Shown: one piece after another, positions 15,762 through 25,222 of the stretch
Position numbering within the stretch: the first letter of the stretch is position 1
Layout of the letters: each line of letters begins with the position of its first letter
Assembly (NCBI RefSeq): GCF_001264245.1
Contig: NZ_CP011339.1
Span: 1,240,001 to 1,304,000 of the forward strand
Source of the DNA: Microcystis panniformis FACHB-1757
GTDB lineage: Bacteria; Cyanobacteriota; Cyanobacteriia; Cyanobacteriales; Microcystaceae
Length of the DNA stretch: 64,000 nucleotides
Direction: 5' to 3'
Translations under genes and position numbers: made by a program
The notes under the pieces: generated by a model
The model's database searches: none
Told to the model about the DNA's origin: nothing
What the model saw: the letters and a program-made list of their open reading frames with translations, nothing else

Positions 15762-18005
15762 CTAAAGGGCTGTTTTTCGATTCAGAATTGCCCGAAAAAT
15801 CAAGACTATACCCCGAAAAAAGCTGATAATTAACAACCAAAGGGATTGTAATTCTCCTGCCGTATTTTTCAGTGGCCAGCGCTGGTGACGACAGAATAAA
15901 AAAGTAATTAATTTTCTCTGGTCTGATAGGATAAGTGGCTGGAATTTAAGGGTTGCTTGCCAGATTTTGCCTCGTTTTTCTAGATTGACTAGATGAGCAG
16001 ATAGGCGCAAATCTTCCCCTAAAATATCTAGGAGTAATTTTTCTGAGTAGATGGGTTCCCTCAGGTTAATTTCTGCTCCTATTTCCGAAAGTTTTTTCAG
16101 ATTGCCCTGTATAATTATATCCGATTCTGTGATCAAGTTAACAGGAGATTCCAGCAATTGGTATTGAGTTTCTAAGGTGAGGGGAGCTTCCAATAAAGCC
16201 ACCAGAGCCGTCATGATAATAACCACGTTATATATAGCCAAAATCAAGCCAAAATTTAGGGGACTTTCTTGATAATTGTGATGGTGTAAATTAAAGAAAA
16301 TACTAATTAAAGTAATAGTGAGAAAAAACAGCAATGGGTAGGATAAGTGCCAATTATATTGATAATCTTGGCGAGCAAGTCCCTTCGGTGTCACCTGAAA
16401 TCCTTTGTCAAAGGGTTTCCAAAGAACATGGAGAACTGTTAGGGATGTTGGTACACAAATAATCATCGATAATACTTCAGAAAAAACAATTGAGCGCGAG
16501 CGAGAATTTAACCAGTGATAAGTGGCTAACTGCAGCATCATGTAGGGTAAAAAGATATAGATTGTCTCATCGATGGTAATGTTCAAAGGTACGATGTAAC
16601 CAAAGGTATAAAGGAGAGGAATCAGCAGAGAAAATAAACGAGCTAAGGGAGAAAACCAAGATAAAATTCCTTCTAAGTGTGCCAATCTTTGGGGTAGGGT
16701 TAGTCCCGCAATTTTTAGGGGATTAGCTTTGATAAAAAAGGCCTGTAAAGTTCCTCTTGCCCAGCGCAATCTTTGCAGTAAATAAGCTGATAAACTTTCA
16801 GCAGATAAACCAGCACTGAGTTTTTCATTTAAGTAAATAACTTCATAACCTTTCGCTGAGATAGCAATCCCAGTAAAATAGTCTTCACTAATAGATTCTA
16901 TATTAAAATATCCCACTTCCTCTAAGGCTTTTCTTCTGACAAGAAAAGAAGTACCAGCACAGACAGGACTACCCACCCCATCTTTAGCTGGTTCGATATG
17001 ACGATAAAATAATTCTTCGTCGGGAGTAACGATATTTTCTAAACCTAAGTTATGGGCGATAGGATCGGCATTATAAAAGCTTTGGGGCGTTTGCACTAGG
17101 GCAATTTTAGGGTTTTGAAACCAGCCAACAGTTCTTTCTAGAAAATTCCGACAAGGGATAAAATCTGCATCAAAAACTACCACTAATTCCCCTTGAGTTT
17201 GTCTGAGAGCATGGTTTAAATTACCTGCTTTAGCATTTTTTCTATCCTGACGAGTCAGATAATGACAATTTAATTTTTCTGCTAATTGATGAATTTCTGA
17301 TCTCTGAGTATCATCGAGGATATAAATATTTTTATGGGGATAATTAAGGGCTTGACAACCGATAATAGTTCTTTTTAAGATAAAGGCTGGCTCATTATAG
17401 GTGGGAATCAGAATATCTACCGTGGGCAAATACTGTTTATTGATCACTGCTTGGCTATAAAAATCAGCTTCTTTGCGTCTATCTTTCGTGGTTAAGACTA
17501 AAACTAACTGAATTATGCTACCACTTAAAACCATCATCTCAAAGCCTAAAAGCAGTAAACTAAAAAAGCCATTGAGAGGAGTAGAAAGATTTAAGGTTTC
17601 CAGAATCCTCCAGATTAGATAGCGCAGGGTGATAGCGAGAGTGATAGAAATAATGACTAATCTTGACCAAACTTGCGGATGCGGAGACAAGAACATGATT
17701 AACTGCGTAAAAATTAGCAGGATAACCGTGGGTAAGAATAATTGATAGCTATGAGCAACCGTGGGAACTTTAATCCAAGCAAGGGGGTTAAAAAAATCTT
17801 CTACTAAGCCAAGGAGTAATCGATAAATATTGTGTTCTGGCCAAGATAATGATAAACTGACCATCATTAGCCCGCCGATCACTGCTAACATAATTAAGAT
17901 AACTGATATTATCGCTAAAATCGACTTGAATGGGGAGGAATACACTGGTTTTTGAGGGAATGGAAAAATCGATTCTTGGTTAGACATGAATCTCCTTCTG
18001 ATCAA
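15762..18005 (-). CDS. Cellulose synthase-like family 2 glycosyltransferase (BcsA-type)
   Basis: A 747-residue processive inverting beta-glycosyltransferase embedded in the membrane. Four hydrophobic segments precede the catalytic domain, which carries the D,D,D,Q(R/Q)xRW signature: DD at 231-232, DAD at 279-281, SED at 373-375 and QRLRW at 411-415. Further membrane helices follow, then a C-terminal region (LLESPVNLITESDIIIQGNLKKLSEIGA) that may be a degenerate PilZ domain. It probably polymerises UDP-glucose or another sugar into an extracellular glucan. No bcsB-like partner is next to it. ATG 18005 or 17987 (MSNQESIF) may be the start. Confidence 0.85.
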   Translation of the reverse strand: MIRRRFMSNQESIFPFPQKPVYSSPFKSILAIISVILIMLAVIGGLMMVSLSLSWPEHNIYRLLLGLVEDFFNPLAWIKVPTVAHSYQLFLPTVILLIFTQLIMFLSPHPQVWSRLVIISITLAITLRYLIWRILETLNLSTPLNGFFSLLLLGFEMMVLSGSIIQLVLVLTTKDRRKEADFYSQAVINKQYLPTVDILIPTYNEPAFILKRTIIGCQALNYPHKNIYILDDTQRSEIHQLAEKLNCHYLTRQDRKNAKAGNLNHALRQTQGELVVVFDADFIPCRNFLERTVGWFQNPKIALVQTPQSFYNADPIAHNLGLENIVTPDEELFYRHIEPAKDGVGSPVCAGTSFLVRRKALEEVGYFNIESISEDYFTGIAISAKGYEVIYLNEKLSAGLSAESLSAYLLQRLRWARGTLQAFFIKANPLKIAGLTLPQRLAHLEGILSWFSPLARLFSLLIPLLYTFGYIVPLNITIDETIYIFLPYMMLQLATYHWLNSRSRSIVFSEVLSMIICVPTSLTVLHVLWKPFDKGFQVTPKGLARQDYQYNWHLSYPLLFFLTITLISIFFNLHHHNYQESPLNFGLILAIYNVVIIMTALVALLEAPLTLETQYQLLESPVNLITESDIIIQGNLKKLSEIGAEINLREPIYSEKLLLDILGEDLRLSAHLVNLEKRGKIWQATLKFQPLILSDQRKLITFLFCRHQRWPLKNTAGELQSLWLLIISFFRGIVLIFRAILNRKTAL

Positions 18006-18173
18006 ATAAATCTAACTACATTTTACAATTCTTAACAAAAACCAGGACATTTTTGGCAATGACAGGAGCGCTCTCCACCAAAATGCTAAATTTTGTATCA
18101 AACCCAAGATGAAACTAGCCAGAAAAAGTCTGAAAATAGTATAATCTGGTTAACCGTGAGGAAAAATTAGTCT

Positions 18174-18356
18174 ATGATAGCCGTCAAAATCGCCATTGTT
18201 AGCGCTCTCGTTTTAGTTGTGGTCAAATTCGTCGCTTCTGTTCTCGGTAAAGGCAATATACCCCTACTTAATCAAGCTGTCACTGTGATTTTAAGCCTTT
18301 TTATCGGTTTTGAGTTGATTCAACTAGGACAAGCGGTGATTGAAAAGATTAATTAA
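18174..18356 (+). CDS. Small two-helix membrane protein
   Basis: 60 residues forming two hydrophobic stretches (about 5-25 and 33-55) joined by LGKGNIPLLNQ. GAGGAAAA stands about ten bases before the ATG, which supports translation. Its last codons overlap the convergent NUDIX gene by eight bases. I do not recognise the family. The composition suggests an integral membrane peptide conserved for structural reasons, possibly a small photosystem-associated or envelope protein, but that is a guess. Confidence 0.6.
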   Translation: MIAVKIAIVSALVLVVVKFVASVLGKGNIPLLNQAVTVILSLFIGFELIQLGQAVIEKIN

Positions 18357-18888
18357 GAGCTAAACGGGCCAGATAGAAGCTAGTAATAGTTTTAGCATCG
18401 ATCGATTCTCCTCTGGCGATCGCTGATTCCATTTCCTCAAAACTCATAAAAACCACTTCTAGATCTTCATCGGCATCTTGAGCGGGGGGCAAGCTTAATT
18501 TTTCCAGATCCTGGGCCAGAAAAGCATAGATATATTCATCGGAATAACCCGGTGCCAAGGCAAATTTACCCAAAGATTGCCAATTATGCGCCCGATAGCC
18601 CGCTTCTTCCTCTAATTCTCGTTTTACCGTCGTAGCAGGGTCTTCTCCTTCATCAATCGTTCCGGCGGGAAATTCCAGAATTCGAGCTTGCAAACTAAAT
18701 CGATACTGACGTACTAGAACCAATTGACCTTCCTTGGTAATTGGAACTGCTAAAGCACCCCCCGGATGACGGACACATTCCCATTCTCCCTCGACACCGT
18801 TAGGTAAACGCAGTTTCGAGACTTCAAATTGAAAGACCCGACCTTGATAAAAAAGACGTTGTTGGAGCAATTGAGGCGATTCAGACAT
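18349..18888 (-). CDS. NUDIX hydrolase (ADP-ribose pyrophosphatase-like)
   Basis: A 179-residue protein with a complete Nudix box, GTIDEGEDPATTVKRELEEEAGY at about residues 76-98, fitting G-x5-E-x7-REU-x-EE-x-GU. The three carboxylates of RELEEE bind the metal. The N-terminal beta strands (HPGGALAVPI, LVLVRQYRFS) and LAPGYSDEYIYAF after the box are typical of ADP-sugar pyrophosphatases that split ADP-ribose to AMP and ribose-5-phosphate. It converges with the small membrane protein gene and starts about 80 bases before the divergent rpsN leader. Confidence 0.85.
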   Translation of the reverse strand: MSESPQLLQQRLFYQGRVFQFEVSKLRLPNGVEGEWECVRHPGGALAVPITKEGQLVLVRQYRFSLQARILEFPAGTIDEGEDPATTVKRELEEEAGYRAHNWQSLGKFALAPGYSDEYIYAFLAQDLEKLSLPPAQDADEDLEVVFMSFEEMESAIARGESIDAKTITSFYLARLALN

Positions 18889-19008
18889 AGAAAATTTGCA
18901 ACTAGGACTTTAAGAATTAATATCAACAAATGTCACCTTTGTCACCGGTGTTTCAGGTTATAATGGGAAATGCTGTCTTTACAGGTTAAATCTTTTTCGA
19001 GAAACCCC

Positions 19009-19311
19009 ATGGCAAAAAAATCGATGGTAGAACGCGAGAAAAAACGCGCTCGTCTCAGACAAAAATACGAAGCTAAAAGAGCGGAACTAAAAGAACAATT
19101 CCGCACCGCCGAAGATTTTGAAGAAAAACTGGCAATTCACCAAAAATTACAGGAATTACCCCGCAATAGCGCTCCTAGTCGTCACCGCAACCGTTGTTTA
19201 ACGACCGGCAGACCGAGAGGATACTATCGCGATTTTGGTTTATCCCGCAACGTTTTACGCGAATGGGCCCACCAAGGTCTTTTACCCGGTGTGGTCAAGT
19301 CTAGCTGGTAG
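19009..19311 (+). CDS. rpsN: 30S ribosomal protein S14
   Basis: 100 residues of zinc-free (C-minus) S14: MAKKSMVEREKKR at the start, then LPRNSAPSRHRNRC, GRPRGYYRDFGLSRN and a C-terminal LLPGVVKSSW. The frame is open back to 18970, but the conserved N-terminus begins at the ATG of 19009. In cyanobacteria this gene commonly lies outside the main ribosomal operon, as here. A terminator-like hairpin follows. Confidence 0.95.
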   Translation: MAKKSMVEREKKRARLRQKYEAKRAELKEQFRTAEDFEEKLAIHQKLQELPRNSAPSRHRNRCLTTGRPRGYYRDFGLSRNVLREWAHQGLLPGVVKSSW

Positions 19312-19341
19312 TCAGAAACAATATCTAGGGAAAATACCGGG

Positions 19342-19379
19342 ATAGAGGCGTGGTTTTTGCGTCTCTATTGCCGTTTTTA
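19342..19379 (+). terminator. Rho-independent terminator after rpsN
   Basis: ATAGAGGCG (19342-19350) pairs with CGTCTCTAT (19360-19368) with one G-T pair, followed by GCCGTTTTT. It lies 30 bases after the rpsN stop. Confidence 0.6.
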
Positions 19380-19381
19380 GG

Positions 19382-19600
19382 TAGGGTTTGCGGCAAAAAG
19401 TACGGGCGAAGCATTCGGATAGAAAATCTACGGTTTCACCGATAGGTTATTGCCCGAATGCTTCGCCCCTACAGGACGCGATCGCCGCTCAAGATGCCAG
19501 GTTTTGAAGCACGATTCTCTCAAAATCTTGCAGCTGTTTCGCCAGAAAAGCCACAAAACCCTTACCTTGCCTACATTTCACATTTATTCAGCAAGCCCTA
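19382..19600. mobile_element. 219-bp MITE-like repeat, TAGGGTT family, copy 1
   Basis: It starts TAGGGTTTGCGGC and ends AAGCCCTA. An inner palindrome pairs GGGCGAAGCATTCGG with CCGAATGCTTCGCCC around the sequence TTATTG. It is nearly identical to 26759-26975 and, in reverse, to 61088-61304. It encodes no protein. Confidence 0.85.
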
Positions 19601-19653
19601 AACAAAAACTCTCGATCGAGCGATCGAGAGTTAACCATGAACAAAAAATTCAC

Positions 19654-21429
19654 CTAGACTACAGTAGCAGCCTTACGGGCAGCGGCGGCCTCGTCGGGAT
19701 GAATACCGAGACGGGTGAGATTGAGACGACCTTTACTATCGATCTCCCGTACCTTAACTAACACCTCATCCCCCACGGCCACTTCATCTTCGACCTTACC
19801 GACGCGTCCCTCGGCCAATTGGGAAATATGGATCATTCCCTCTTTCCCCGGCAAAACTTCCACAAAAGCGCCGATTTGGATAATGCGAGTCACACGACCG
19901 AGATAGACCTCACCCTCATTGAGTTTGCGGGTCATATTGTAGATCAGTCGTTTAGCTTTTTCGGCCTGTTCCCCATCGGTAGAGGAAATAGTCACAGTCC
20001 CATCGTCATCGATATCGATTTTTGTGCCGGTCTGTTCAGTAATCCCTTTAACCGTCTTACCACCTGGCCCGATGACTAACCCGATCAGATCTGGATCGAT
20101 CTTGATCGTCAATAACCGGGGTGCGTGGGGAGATAATTCCGTGCGGGGTTTTTCTAGGGTCGCTAACATCTTCTCTAGGATATGTTTGCGGGCCGGTAAA
20201 GCTTGTTCGATCGCCTTGGCCACCACTTCCATGGTTAAACCGGGGATTTTCATATCCATCTGGAGAGCGGTGATGCCAGAATCAGTGCCAGCCACCTTAA
20301 AGTCCATATCTCCCAGAAAATCCTCGATACCTTGTATATCGGTCAAAATCCGCACTTCTTCCCCTTCTTTAATTAAACCCATGGCCGCACCACTAACGGG
20401 TTTTTTCAGGGGAACACCGGCATCCATCAGTGCCAAGGTAGAACCGCACACGGAACCCATGGAGGTGGAACCATTAGAAGAGAGGACTTCCGACACCACC
20501 CGCAGCACATAGGGAAATTCCTCCTGGGGGGGAAGGATAGGTACGATCGCCCTTTCCGCTAAAGCACCGTGGCCGATTTCTCGACGGCCAGGAGAACGCA
20601 TCGGACGGGTTTCACCGACGGAAAAGGGTGGGAAGTTGTAGTGATGAAGATAGCGTTTTTCATCTTCGGGATGGAGGTCGTCCCCCAAATCCTGAGCATC
20701 ACCGGGGGTGCCAAGGGTGGCGATCGAAAGCACTTGGGTTAAACCGCGATTAAACAAACCGCTACCGTGAACCCGACGGGGTAAAACTCCCACCCGGCAA
20801 GAAATCGGGCGTACTTCGTCCAGTTTGCGACCATCAACCCGCACCCCATCCTCGATAATTTGGGCGCGCATCAGTTTTTTGGTCAGATCCTTAAAGAGAT
20901 TACCGATTAACTTTGGCTCTTCCAGGGTTGGAGCTTTTAAGGGATCTTCATCGGGAAGAGCGGTTATAGTTTCCTTAATCCGATTTTCGATCGCCTCTAA
21001 TTTCTCATCCCGTTCGGTTTTGCTGAGGGTAAACTGAGAGAGAATCTGTTTAATTTCCTCTTTAGCTTGTTCTTTCAGGAAATTATGCACGGTTTCGTTT
21101 ACTACCGGCGCTTCTCGGGTGACGAGGGGAATACCCAACTGATCGATCAATTCCCGTTGAGCGGTGATCAGGTCGCGGACCGCTTCATAACCAAAATCGA
21201 TCGCCTCAATAATATCCCGTTCCGGTAACTGATTGGCTCCCGCTTCGATCATCACCACCCCTTCGGGACTACCGGCCACCACTAGATCCAATTCTCCGTT
21301 ATGGATTTCCTTGTAGGTGGGATTGATGATAAATTCATCCCCTAGTAAACCGACGCGCACCGCTGCCATCGGTCCTTGGAAGGGAATCCCTGCCAACAGA
21401 ACCGCCACGGAAGCCCCGGTAACGGCCAA
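19654..21429 (-). pseudogene. pnp: Polyribonucleotide nucleotidyltransferase (PNPase), main part, frameshifted
   Basis: This frame encodes residues from about 130 to the C-terminus of PNPase: the rest of the first RNase PH core, the helical linker, the second RNase PH core (FPPFSVGETRPMRSPGRREIGHG), a KH domain (IGLVIGPGGKTVKGI) and an S1 domain (GEVYLGRVTRI). PNPase degrades RNA phosphorolytically from the 3' end as part of RNA turnover. The N-terminus is in another frame at 21342-21806. A missing C in a C-run (plus-strand gggg at 21437-21440, expected five) accounts for the break, since the sequence would otherwise read SMDEEVPPDVLAVTG. Confidence 0.9.
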
Positions 21430-21806
21430 AACATCCGGGGTACTTCCTCATCCATCGAGAGGGTCGTAGCGACCACCTGAATATCATCCCGTAGCCAACT
21501 GGGGAATAGAGGCCGCAGGGGGCGATCGATCAAACGACCGGTCAGAATTGCTTTTTCCGGGGGACGACCTTCACGACGCAAAAATCCTCCCGGGATGCGC
21601 CCGGCGGCGTATAATCTTTCTTCGTAATCAACGGTCAAGGGCAGGAAATCTACTCCTTCTCTGGCTTTGGCGGTGGTTGCTGTCACTAAAACTGCCGTTT
21701 CTCCCGATTGGATCAGAACACTACCGCCAGCTTGGGGGGCTAAAAGCCCTATTTTTAGTCGAATATCCCTGCCATCAAAGGATATTGACTTGTCAAACTC
21801 TTCCAT
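21342..21806 (-). pseudogene. pnp: PNPase N-terminal fragment, frameshifted
   Basis: The frame begins MEEFDKSISFDGRDIRLKIG, the usual cyanobacterial PNPase start, and continues through YEERLYAAGRIPGGFLRREGRPPEKAIL and LSMDEEVP. After that it departs from the family (RMFWPLPGL) because of a one-base deletion near 21437-21440. The tail beyond that point is out-of-frame sequence. Together with 19654-21429 it makes the complete protein of about 717 residues once corrected. Confidence 0.9.
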
Positions 21807-22355
21807 GTAAAGTTATATTCCTTTCTTTCGCTTTTCTCTGTGCTGTGGCAATCCTAGCATTTTTTGTCCCCCTTTCCGACAGGTTTAGTATTCAGTGATC
21901 AGTTATCAGTGATCAGTTATCAGTTATCAGAGTTGAGTTATCAGTTCGCTGATTACTCTTTCCCGTTTACCGATCACAGCAAAAAAGCTCCCCATCTCCC
22001 CATCTCCCCCCGCAACGCGCACGAAGTGGTCTCCCCACACCCTGCTTTTAAACAGGATTTAAGATTACTTGCTCAAACCAGCCAAAAAATGATAGTTTCA
22101 GATATAGGAATAATCTGGTTAAGAAAAAAATGTCTTCCCTTGCCGCTTGCTGGCCCAAAAATATTTCTAAGTATTAGCAAAACTGACTGACTCTCAGCAG
22201 TTGGGCGGGATTTTTCTAGGCTCGAAGAACCCCAAACCAAGAAAATTAAGACAATTAAAAGGATTGCGTCTCTATTATCTGTTAGACGCTTCTATTCCAG
22301 TGAATTTGCGGTTTATCTTCCCATTAACCCCGTTTAACCCTATTTATTATCGATT
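21807..22355. other. Intergenic region between pnp and prfA
   Basis: This gap of about 550 bases has a TCAGTGATCAGTTATCAG array (about 21893-21945), CATCTCCC repeats (about 21990-22010) and an unstructured 3' part that must contain the prfA promoter. No gene or RNA is recognisable. Confidence 0.45.
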
Positions 22356-23456
22356 ATGGCTGAAAGTTATTTACTAAACAAACTGCAATCTGTAGAACAG
22401 ACCTACAAAGAATTAACCCGTCGTCTAGCGGATCCCGATGTCACCGGTAATCCGGGTGAATTGCATCGTCTGGCCAAATCCCGCGCTTCCCTAGAGGAAA
22501 CGGTCAACACTTACGAAATTTGGCAAAAAAGTCAAGAGGATTTAATCGGTGCGAAACAAATCTTCAAAGAATCCGCCGGCGATCCCGAATTACGGGAAAT
22601 GGCCGCCCTAGAAGTGGCAGAATTAGAGGCAAAAATCGCCACTTTGGAAGACCAATTAACCATTCTGCTGCTGCCCCGGGATCCCCTCGATGAAAAGAAT
22701 ATCATGCTAGAAATTCGCGCTGGGACCGGAGGTGATGAGGCCAGTATTTGGGCGGGGGATTTAGTTCGCTTGTACTCAAAATATGCCGAAACTCAAAACT
22801 GGAAAGTTAGCCTTTTGAGTGAATCTCCGGCGGATATGGGCGGATTTAAAGAGGCAATTTTAGAGATTAAAGGCGATAACGTCTATAGTAAGCTGAAATT
22901 TGAGGCGGGAGTCCATCGGGTGCAGCGGGTTCCTCTGACGGAAGCGAGTGGTCGCGTCCACACTTCCACCGCTACCGTGGCGATTATGCCAGAAGTGGAC
23001 GATGTGGAAGTGCATATCGATCCCAAGGATATTGAGTTAACCACGGCTAGATCCGGGGGTGCAGGCGGTCAAAATGTCAATAAAGTGGAAACTGCCGTCG
23101 ATTTAATCCATAAACCCACGGGAATCCGGGTTTTCTGCACCGAAGAGCGATCGCAATTGCAAAACCGGGAACGAGCTATGCAGATTCTCCGGGCGAAACT
23201 GTACGATATGAAGTTACAGGAACAACAGGAAGCGGTCAGTTCCATGCGGCGCTCTCAGGTGGGAACCGGTTCCCGTTCGGAAAAAATTCGCACCTATAAC
23301 TATAAGGATAATCGTCTCACCGATCATCGCTTAAATCAGAATTTTTCCCTCGATCGCATTTTAGACGGCGATATCGAAGATGTGATTCAATCCTGTATCG
23401 CCAAGGATCAACAGGGAAAACTGGCGGAATTAGCCGCTGCCCAAGAGACAGCTTAA
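22356..23456 (+). CDS. prfA: Peptide chain release factor 1
   Basis: A 366-residue class I release factor that reads UAA and UAG. The GGQ motif is in RSGGAGGQNVNKVETAVDLIH (about residues 228-248), which hydrolyses peptidyl-tRNA. The coiled N-terminal domain (TYKELTRRLADP) and the C-terminal stretch IRTYNYKDNRLTDHR are typical of RF1. The length is normal. ATG 22356 gives the standard start MAESYLLNKLQ. argJ follows about 145 bases later on the same strand. Confidence 0.95.
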   Translation: MAESYLLNKLQSVEQTYKELTRRLADPDVTGNPGELHRLAKSRASLEETVNTYEIWQKSQEDLIGAKQIFKESAGDPELREMAALEVAELEAKIATLEDQLTILLLPRDPLDEKNIMLEIRAGTGGDEASIWAGDLVRLYSKYAETQNWKVSLLSESPADMGGFKEAILEIKGDNVYSKLKFEAGVHRVQRVPLTEASGRVHTSTATVAIMPEVDDVEVHIDPKDIELTTARSGGAGGQNVNKVETAVDLIHKPTGIRVFCTEERSQLQNRERAMQILRAKLYDMKLQEQQEAVSSMRRSQVGTGSRSEKIRTYNYKDNRLTDHRLNQNFSLDRILDGDIEDVIQSCIAKDQQGKLAELAAAQETA

Positions 23457-23600
23457 TCAGGAGACTCCGAGACAGGGGATTATTTTTATTTATGCTCCCC
23501 ACTCCCCTCTCCCCAACCCGCAACGGTCAAACCCTTTGCTACTTTTTGGCTTTTTACTTGCTATAATCGATCGTCGAATTTGAGTAGGAGACGGGAGAAA

Positions 23601-24842
23601 ATGGCCGATTGGCAGGAAATAGAGGGGGGGATCACCGCCCCAAAAGGATTTAAATCCGCAGGGATGGCTGCGGGGCTAAAACCGTCCGGTTTGCCCGATT
23701 TAGCCCTAATTGTCTCGGAAACAGATGCGATCGCCGCTGGAGTCTTTACCACCAGTCAAGTGCGGGCCGCTTGCGTCGATTATTGCCGTCAACGCCTCCA
23801 AACCAAAGCCAGCGCCAGGGCGATTTTGTGTAATGCTGGCCAAGCAAACGCCGCCACGGGGGAAGCTGGATGGCAAGACGCTCTCGATAGTGCCGCCGCC
23901 TTGAGCCAAGTTTTAGGGATTCCCGCCGATGCAATTTTGCTGGCTTCTACGGGAGTGATCGGGCAACGGATTCGCATGGATGCGTTAACCGCCGCTTTAC
24001 CGACCTTAGCGGGTTTATTGTCGGAAAATGGTGGCGAAAGCACGGCCCGGGCGATTATGACCACGGATCTAGTCCCCAAATCGATCGCCTTGCAAACCAC
24101 TATCGATGGTCGTCCGGTCACAATTGGGGGAATTGCCAAGGGATCGGGGATGATTCACCCGAATATGGCGACAATGCTCTCCTTTATTACCTGTGATGCC
24201 GCAGTATCGACGGTTCTCTGGCAAAATATGTTAAGTCGGGCGGCCAATAAAAGTTTTAATCAGATTACGGTGGATGGGGACACCAGTACCAATGACAGTC
24301 TGATCGCCTTGGCTAACGGTCAATCGCGCACCACAGCGATCACAGAAATGGGCCGGGATGCCCAAAAGTTAGAGGCCATGTTAACAGAAGTTTGTCAATA
24401 CCTGGCCAAAGCGATCGCCCGGGATGGGGAAGGAGCCACCTGTTTAATAGAAGTGCGGGTTTCGGGGGCGGCCGATGATCAGTCCGCTCGTCAGATTGCT
24501 CGCACCATTGCCGGTTCTTCCCTAGTAAAATCGGCGGTTTTCGGTCGAGATCCCAACTGGGGACGAATTGCGGCGGCCGCGGGCCGGGCCGGGGTTGTCT
24601 TCCATCAAGAAGACCTACAAATCAAGTTAGGCGACTTCGTGATGATGGAAAATGGTCAACCTCTGGCGTTCGATCGAGCTAGTGCCAGTAATTACCTGAA
24701 AGCGGCAGCCAGCGGGGCTTATTTACGAGAAGATACCGTTTTAATGTCTATCTGTATCGGTAACGGTTCGGGAACAGGTACGGCCTGGGGTTGCGATCTT
24801 AGTTACGATTACGTCAAAATTAACGCCGAGTACACCACTTAA
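23601..24842 (+). CDS. argJ: Bifunctional ornithine acetyltransferase / N-acetylglutamate synthase ArgJ
   Basis: A 413-residue ArgJ that transfers the acetyl group from N-acetylornithine to glutamate in the cyclic arginine pathway and can make acetylglutamate from acetyl-CoA. The autocleavage site is in KGSGMIHPNMATMLSF (about residues 181-196), with Thr of MAT as the nucleophile at the alpha/beta junction. VFGRDPNWGRIAAAAGRAG and the C-terminal YDYVKINAEYTT tail are conserved. GGGAGAAA precedes the ATG at 23601, so the TTG at 23580 was not used. The length fits the family. Confidence 0.94.
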   Translation: MADWQEIEGGITAPKGFKSAGMAAGLKPSGLPDLALIVSETDAIAAGVFTTSQVRAACVDYCRQRLQTKASARAILCNAGQANAATGEAGWQDALDSAAALSQVLGIPADAILLASTGVIGQRIRMDALTAALPTLAGLLSENGGESTARAIMTTDLVPKSIALQTTIDGRPVTIGGIAKGSGMIHPNMATMLSFITCDAAVSTVLWQNMLSRAANKSFNQITVDGDTSTNDSLIALANGQSRTTAITEMGRDAQKLEAMLTEVCQYLAKAIARDGEGATCLIEVRVSGAADDQSARQIARTIAGSSLVKSAVFGRDPNWGRIAAAAGRAGVVFHQEDLQIKLGDFVMMENGQPLAFDRASASNYLKAAASGAYLREDTVLMSICIGNGSGTGTAWGCDLSYDYVKINAEYTT

Positions 24843-24862
24843 AGCGATCGATTCTCTAAACA

Positions 24863-24983
24863 GGCTCTCTTGTCCTTGCTGGATTGTATCCCAACAGCTT
24901 GATCAAAGGTTGACGTTAGGCTCTAGTCTATACCGACAATCTCGATGATCGATCCTGTTGATTACACAGCATCCGAGAGAGCC
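24863..24983. mobile_element. 121-bp GGCTCT-family MITE relative, copy D
   Basis: GGCTCTCTTG at the left and CGAGAGAGCC at the right form inverted ends, but the interior differs from the 132-bp copies and the element is 11 bases shorter. No target duplication is seen. The assignment to the family rests on the termini only. Confidence 0.55.
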
Positions 24984-25022
24984 GATTACCCGATTAACAG
25001 ACAAACTTTAATGGTTGGATTG

Positions 25023-25174
25023 TAAGTAGCTGGTTATAATTAAATTAAAAATGGATTTTAGGTTCGATCCCCCCTGCCCCCCTTGATAAGGGGGGTGCCG
25101 ATCCCCCCTTAGTCCCCCCTTAATCCCCCCTTAATAAGGGGGGCATCTGACAACTTTTAACGCCTACCTACTTA
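25023..25174. mobile_element. TAAGTA-ended palindrome-rich repeat, copy 2
   Basis: It begins TAAGTAGCTGGTTATAATTAA and ends CGCCTACCTACTTA, with CCCCCCTTGATAAGGGGGG and related palindromes between. It is the reverse complement of copy 1 (15525-15738) with fewer palindrome units. Confidence 0.8.
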
Positions 25175-25222
25175 CTTCTTTTCAACCGGTCTCGAAAACA
25201 GTTTTGTCAGTCCCTCAGTCCC

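Noticed and set aside
21342..21440. Programmed frameshift in pnp
   Set aside because: No typical slippery heptamer or pseudoknot is visible; the change is explained by one missing C, and PNPase is not known for recoding.
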